The translations under genes and the position numbers were made by a program. From positions 1-8,039 of the forward strand of contig JAFBAJ010000772.1 of assembly GCA_019247865.1 (NCBI GenBank): 8,039 bases of DNA, in the 5' to 3' direction. This document shows, piece by piece, positions 4,560 through 8,039 of this stretch (position 1 is its first letter; each line of letters opens with the position of its first letter). The notes under the pieces are model-generated. The model was given only the letters and a program-made list of their open reading frames with translations, ran no database searches and was not told the origin of the DNA. The stretch comes from Acidobacteriota bacterium. GTDB lineage: Bacteria; Acidobacteriota; Blastocatellia; Pyrinomonadales; Pyrinomonadaceae.

Positions 4560-6770
4560 TTAAAAACTTACAGCGACATCGCCGCTCTGTCCGAACTGCA
4601 AGCTCGTGAAGCCGCCCTGACTACGCTGTAAATACCAGACGCCATCGCGAAAGACAGTGACATCGGTCTGTCCGTCGCCATCGTAATCCGCCGGGACCGG
4701 GCTGTCGGAGTCCGTGCCGAACGGCACTGCCACAAAACCATCCCGGCTTCTCTGCAAGTACCAGGTTCCTGCGCGAAAGACCGCCAGGTCAGCCTTGCCA
4801 TCGCCGTCGTAATCGCCTGTCACAGGCAGATCCGTACCGATGCCGAACTGCGCGGAAGTGAAACCGTCGCGGCTCTGCTGGACATACCACGTCCCGCCGC
4901 GATAGACGGCCACGTCCGTCTTGCCGTCGCCATCGTAATCGTCAGCCACTGCGCGATCTCCGCTCTGGCCGAACGGGATAGCCACGAATCCGGCCTGTGA
5001 TCCCTGTACGTACCAGGTGCCGTTCGCAGGACGAAAGACAGCGAGGTCGGCCTTGCCATCGCCATCATAATCGCCAGGCTGCGGCACGTCCCCGCTCTGT
5101 CCGAACTGCATGGACTCAAAGCCCGCAGTGCTTCGCAAGAGAAACCAGGAGCCGTCGCGGAAGACTGCGATATCGGCGCGGCCATCGCCATCATAATCAG
5201 CCGGCACGCGCGTGTCCGTCGCGAGGCCGAACTGCGTGGCCGTGATGCTGTGTGCGGAAAGATTCAGATACCACGTCGCGTTTGAAGGTCGAAAGACAGC
5301 GAGGTCGGCACGGCCGTCGCCGTCAAAGTCATACCGCGCACGGCGCGCGACCGTGTCGGCTGCTCGGATCGCATAAAGATAGGTGTAGGCATCCGGCGAA
5401 CTGCTGCTGAGGCTCATCCCGACGTAGACGGTGGCTCCGTCCGGTGAAAACTTAGGTCGCGCCAGCGGGGTCACGCGGCCGCCGTTTTCAATGGGCAGCG
5501 TCACAGTCCAGAGAGATTGCCCGGCAGAGCCTATCCCGTAGACGGCGGCGGGCGCGGTGCCGATCTCGTAACCGCCGACGGCGATGACCGAGTTCTGAGC
5601 ATTCACGGTCGGGCTGCCCAGGAACCCCGCGCCGGTAAACTGCCACCGCTGAGTCCCGTTCGGATTCAGCGCGGTCACCAGCGAATCGTTGCGCGTGATG
5701 TAGATCGTGCCGTCCGCGCCAACATCTGGATTGGTTAAAGCTCGCGTTCCATTGCCGAAAAATGTTCCGACCCGATTGCCGTTCGCATCGAACGCGCCCA
5801 GCTCGGCATAGCTGTTCTCCAGATCAACCGTCACGATATAGACCGTCCCGCCGGGAGCGACGGCCGGCGTGTAGCGATTTCCCGCCGGTTTGGCAGTGCG
5901 GAAGATTCCGCCCAACTGAAAAAATTGGAGGCCGCTGTTGCCGTCCAGATTATTGAGCGAGAAATAGAATTGATTTGGTTGGCCGAAGACTATCTCGCGG
6001 TTGTAGTAGGCAGACCCGTAGGCGTGGTTATAGCCCGTGCGCTGGTGCAGGATTTGTCCGCCGGGTGAAATGGTGATCGCGCCGAGGCCGCCGCTCACGT
6101 TGAGGTCTTCCGTGACGGCATAAATGTTACCGTCCGGCCCGACGTTCGGCCCGGCTTCGACCTGTGCGCCGGTCGGGTCTGCGATCTGCCATTTCAAGCT
6201 GCCGTCGTTATTGAGCGCATAGATGGTATTGCCGCCGGCGAAATAGATCGTGCCGTCCGCGCCTCTGCTCACCGATTGCACAGCCGGAAATCGGCCGCTG
6301 AAAATCCACCTCAAGCCGCCATCCGGCGTCAACGCATATAAGTGTCCGCTCACATCCAGAGCATAGACGCTCCCGTCCGGGCCGATGGCCGGACGACCCT
6401 GAAAGTAAGGGGCGTCAGCTTGAAACCGCCATTTCACGCGCCCGTCGGCAGGAGGCCGCTGGGTGATGCTCAACTGAAGTTGATTGCTGCTTCCGGCGGG
6501 AGTCACGACCTGCACGCTGGCCGCGCCGAGCGGAGTATTCTCCGCGATATAAGCAATGATCGAGCTATCCGACCAACTGCTGATGAGCGCAGTCGCGCCC
6601 CCCACTCGGACCATGCTGCCGCCTTGAGTTGCGCCAAAATCCGCGCCGGTAATTTTCAACCTTCCGGCGCGCGTCAACGTCTGAGCCGAGAGCGAGTTGA
6701 TAGTTTGCGCATGCACACTCGACAGCGCGCTCAAGCTAATGAGCAAGAGAAAGAACAGTATCCGCTTCAT
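4560..6770 (-). CDS. Secreted IPT/TIG + PQQ-like propeller protein with C-terminal FG-GAP/VCBS cassette
   Basis: This is a complete 736-residue protein. The signal peptide spans 1-21 (MKR, hydrophobic ILFFLLLISLSALSS, cleavage after VHA). Residues 22-103 look like an IPT/TIG immunoglobulin-like domain (INSLSAQTLTRAGRLKITGADFG…ASVQVVTPAGSSN). Residues 108-470 contain about eight blades of the PQQ-like type, for example GPDGSVYALDVSGHLYALTPDG, ADGTIYFAGGNTIYALNNDG and ADGTIYITRNDSLVTALNPNG. Such blades need not bind PQQ, and no dehydrogenase active-site motif was seen. Residues 481-734 form a six-repeat FG-GAP/VCBS cassette with intact DxDGDG loops at 481, 525, 567, 611, 653 and 695, paralogous to the cassette in the neighbouring delta-60 protein. 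I infer a calcium-stabilised cell-surface or secreted protein; its ligand is unknown. A long palindrome starts 8 nt past the stop codon. Confidence 0.95.
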   Translation of the reverse strand: MKRILFFLLLISLSALSSVHAQTINSLSAQTLTRAGRLKITGADFGATQGGSMVRVGGATALISSWSDSSIIAYIAENTPLGAASVQVVTPAGSSNQLQLSITQRPPADGRVKWRFQADAPYFQGRPAIGPDGSVYALDVSGHLYALTPDGGLRWIFSGRFPAVQSVSRGADGTIYFAGGNTIYALNNDGSLKWQIADPTGAQVEAGPNVGPDGNIYAVTEDLNVSGGLGAITISPGGQILHQRTGYNHAYGSAYYNREIVFGQPNQFYFSLNNLDGNSGLQFFQLGGIFRTAKPAGNRYTPAVAPGGTVYIVTVDLENSYAELGAFDANGNRVGTFFGNGTRALTNPDVGADGTIYITRNDSLVTALNPNGTQRWQFTGAGFLGSPTVNAQNSVIAVGGYEIGTAPAAVYGIGSAGQSLWTVTLPIENGGRVTPLARPKFSPDGATVYVGMSLSSSSPDAYTYLYAIRAADTVARRARYDFDGDGRADLAVFRPSNATWYLNLSAHSITATQFGLATDTRVPADYDGDGRADIAVFRDGSWFLLRSTAGFESMQFGQSGDVPQPGDYDGDGKADLAVFRPANGTWYVQGSQAGFVAIPFGQSGDRAVADDYDGDGKTDVAVYRGGTWYVQQSRDGFTSAQFGIGTDLPVTGDYDGDGKADLAVFRAGTWYLQRSRDGFVAVPFGTDSDSPVPADYDGDGQTDVTVFRDGVWYLQRSQGGFTSLQFGQSGDVAVSF
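4569..5330 (-). repeat. Six-repeat FG-GAP/VCBS cassette, copy B
   Basis: The six units have loop spacing of 44, 42, 44, 42 and 42 residues, one residue different from copy A at 2018-2782. Position-specific marks are shared with copy A: ITATQFG after unit 1, DVPQPGD between units 2 and 3, PFGQ-GDRAVADDYDGDGKTD between 3 and 4, and QFGQSGDVAV at the end. Similarity stops sharply at both borders: N-terminal sequences before the first DFDGDG differ, and the tails after GDVAV differ (SF here, PHTRVP in copy A). Confidence 0.9.
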
Positions 6771-6776
6771 CTTATT

Positions 6777-6782
6777 TCCCCC
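6777..6782 (-). promoter_or_regulatory. Weak Shine-Dalgarno GGGGGA
   Basis: On the minus strand GGGGGA lies 6 nt before the ATG at 6770-6768. It is less canonical than the site of the delta-60 protein gene, but the MKR signal peptide that follows directly makes this start convincing. Confidence 0.5.
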
Positions 6783-6993
6783 ATGAGACTGGTCAAATCA
6801 TTTACTGAAGCGGCAACGAGGTGTGCAGAAAAAGTCGCCGCGCAAACTTCGCAGAAAAACCATGGCCTGACAGTGCAAGAGCCATGCCGCCCATGCGCGA
6901 CAACGGTTTATCTGAGGTTTTCCAGTTCAGCAGCGGGAATCATGTACGGTGGAAGTGCAAAGGCCGGGAGAGGGTGTTTCACCATGTAACAAT

Positions 6994-7079
6994 AAAAAGC
7001 TTAGCCACAGAGGACACAAAGGGCACAGAGAGAATAAAATATCTTTTTCCTCTGTGCCCTCTGTGTCCTCTGTGGCTAA
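6994..7079 (-). terminator. Probable intrinsic terminator of the TldE-like gene
   Basis: The inverted repeat begins 6 nt after the TAA at 7088-7086. On the minus strand its stem is followed by GC and then TTTTT (6998-6994) and ATT. The stem is much longer than in a normal terminator, so a dispersed repeat appears to be serving this role. Confidence 0.65.
7001..7079. repeat. 30-bp near-perfect inverted repeat of the CCACAGAGGACACAGAGGGC type
   Basis: Arms 7001-7030 and 7050-7079 are reverse complements at 29 of 30 positions, around a 19-nt AT-rich loop. The single difference (7020/7061) becomes a G-U wobble in the minus-strand RNA, so that transcript can pair along all 30 positions. The motif (TTAGCCACAGAGGACACA…) is one that I recognise as a dispersed palindromic intergenic repeat in unrelated bacteria. 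That recognition is from memory, not a search. Confidence 0.85.
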
Positions 7080-7085
7080 ATATTC

Positions 7086-8039
7086 TTAGATCGCGTCCGA
7101 GAGGCTGGTGAACTCGAACTCGCGCACTTTGAGTGCGGGCGCGAGCACTGGGAAGCCGTCGCCGACACGCTCCGAGCCGGTGATGCGTACGGAGGGCGAC
7201 ATCGCCTCAACGTTGTTGAGCATCTTGACGGGCGTCTCGTTGAAGCGGAAATTTTTGATCGCGGACTTGATGCGCCCCTTCTCGATGAGGAACGTGCCGT
7301 CGCGCGTCAAGCCCGTGTAGAGCACGCTCTGCGGATCGACGAGGCGGATGTACCAGAGGCGCGTGACGAGGATGCCGCGCTCGGTCGAGGCGATCATTTC
7401 GTCAATCGAGCTTTTGCCGCCTTCGATGATGAGGTTGGTCGGAAAAGGCGTCGGCTCCTTGCCCTGCTTCTTGGCCCAGAACCGGTTGTAGTTCAGGTTC
7501 TTGACGACGCCGCCGCGAATAAAGTCCATCTTGCGTGCGGGCAGTCCGGCTCCGTCAAAGGGCGAGCCCGGCGCGTTCGGATAGTTCGGGTCGGTGAAGA
7601 CGTTGACCTCTTCGCCGAAGAGTTTTTCGCCGAGGAGATTGCCGCCGCCCTTCTTCGAGAGGAACGAGCGCCCCTCGTCCGCCTGCCGCGCGCCGAAGAA
7701 GAAGATCATGTTCGAGACCAGATCGCCGACCGCGTTCGGCTCCAGGATGACAGTGTACTTGCCCGGCTCGATGGCGACCGCGCCCTGAGACTTTTCGGCC
7801 TTCTCGATGGCGCGCGCGCTGACCGCCGCCGCGTCTATGTCGCGAATGCGATGCGACATCGCGGAAGCCCAGCCGGAGCCCTGCCCGTCCGCAGTCCTGA
7901 CAGTCGTCGTGTAAGAAGCCTGCGAGCCGATGTCGTAGCCGAAGTTGCCCTTCGTGTTGGCGCGCGCGTTAAAGCCGCCCTGATTGTCGAAGATTCCCGC
8001 CGCGACCAGATTCTTCTGTTTCGACGGCTCGATGGTCGT
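7086..8039 (-). CDS. TldE/PmbA-like protein of the TldD/PmbA family, 5' end beyond the window
   Basis: The frame is open from the right edge to TAA at 7086 and gives 317 residues. The ATG at 7859 is internal, because 60 in-frame residues precede it (TTIEPSKQKN…GSGWASA) and belong to the domain. The family usually has about 450 residues, so roughly 130 N-terminal residues are missing. Recognisable C-terminal features are EPGKYTVILEPNAVGDLV (91-108), FTDPNYPNAPGSPFDGAG (148-165), NLIIEGGKSSIDEMIASTERGILVT (202-226) and the ending LNNVEAMSP. The zinc motif HExxxH of TldD is absent where TldD carries it, after the ILEP strand, so this looks like the non-catalytic TldE/PmbA type. Known relatives form a cytoplasmic TldD-TldE heterodimeric protease that trims modified peptides such as microcin B17 and degrades CcdA. 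A tldD partner would be expected just beyond the right edge. A gene symbol is not assigned because the N-terminus is unseen. Confidence 0.88.
   Translation of the reverse strand, partial: TTIEPSKQKNLVAAGIFDNQGGFNARANTKGNFGYDIGSQASYTTTVRTADGQGSGWASAMSHRIRDIDAAAVSARAIEKAEKSQGAVAIEPGKYTVILEPNAVGDLVSNMIFFFGARQADEGRSFLSKKGGGNLLGEKLFGEEVNVFTDPNYPNAPGSPFDGAGLPARKMDFIRGGVVKNLNYNRFWAKKQGKEPTPFPTNLIIEGGKSSIDEMIASTERGILVTRLWYIRLVDPQSVLYTGLTRDGTFLIEKGRIKSAIKNFRFNETPVKMLNNVEAMSPSVRITGSERVGDGFPVLAPALKVREFEFTSLSDAI

Larger units (their letters stand above)
6771..7085. other. Intergenic region: upstream of the PQQ-like gene plus terminator repeat
   Basis: This 315-bp gap separates the TldE-like stop from the start of the PQQ-like protein gene. 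The right part is filled by the inverted repeat at 7001-7079. The remaining 6771-7000 should carry the promoter of the PQQ-like gene. I see no pair of -35/-10 hexamers good enough to annotate, and no small gene with a convincing ribosome binding site. Confidence 0.6.

Noticed and set aside
4560..6770. PQQ-dependent dehydrogenase
   Set aside because: The blades match the PQQ-like fold, but there is no dehydrogenase catalytic or PQQ/cytochrome-binding motif, and IPT and FG-GAP domains flank the propeller. A non-enzymatic surface propeller fits better.
6342..6989. A 215-codon plus-strand frame, including a possible 69-codon gene from the ATG at 6783
   Set aside because: The first part is antisense to the well-supported PQQ-like gene. 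The part within the gap has no ribosome binding site and no recognisable domain.
7086..7859. A shorter TldE-like gene starting at the ATG at 7859
   Set aside because: The frame continues without a stop to the right edge, and the preceding 60 residues fit the same family, so this ATG is internal.
7086..8039. Evidence for a peptide-modification (RiPP) system
   Set aside because: TldD/TldE proteins can process modified peptides, but no precursor peptide, modifying enzyme or transporter is visible here, and the three neighbouring genes encode large surface proteins.

Overview
The window looks like chromosomal DNA from an environmental bacterium, most likely an Acidobacteriota member close to Blastocatellia/Pyrinomonadaceae. 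This rests on memory of family distribution: GC-rich coding DNA, and large secreted proteins built from P-like, Calx-beta, delta-60, PQQ-like and FG-GAP/VCBS modules with the 'DYDGDGKTDVAVFR…GTWY' signature. No rRNA or core marker gene is present to confirm it. All genes that I can support lie on the minus strand, so the transcription order runs from right to left.

Layout in transcription order: (1) 8039-7086, the C-terminal ~317 residues of a TldE/PmbA-like protein of the TldD/PmbA family, open at the right edge. (2) 7085-6771, a gap holding a 30-bp near-perfect inverted repeat ending in a T tract, just after the stop codon. (3) 6770-4560, a secreted 736-aa protein with an IPT/TIG domain, a PQQ-like beta-propeller and a six-repeat FG-GAP/VCBS cassette. 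(4) 4559-4136, a 424-bp gap with two further palindromes. (5) 4135-1997, a secreted 712-aa protein with seven delta-60 repeats and the same six-repeat FG-GAP cassette. (6) 1996-1853, a gap with a nested palindrome of about 74 bp. (7) 1852-1, a secreted protein open at the left edge, with two tandem copies of a [P-like domain + Calx-beta domain] unit of about 298 aa.

Three consecutive genes therefore encode exported, repeat-built proteins probably displayed on or released from the cell. The two neighbours at 1997-4135 and 4560-6770 have unrelated N-terminal propellers but share a C-terminal cassette that is about three-quarters identical and matches repeat by repeat. This suggests that a whole cassette was duplicated or swapped, perhaps as a common anchoring, export or adhesion module. 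Each gene-to-gene gap carries a different long inverted repeat soon after the upstream stop codon. These probably work as terminators, and at least three resemble dispersed repeat families. No RNA gene, CRISPR array or insertion-sequence transposase was seen. The TldE-like gene has no evident functional link to the three surface proteins.
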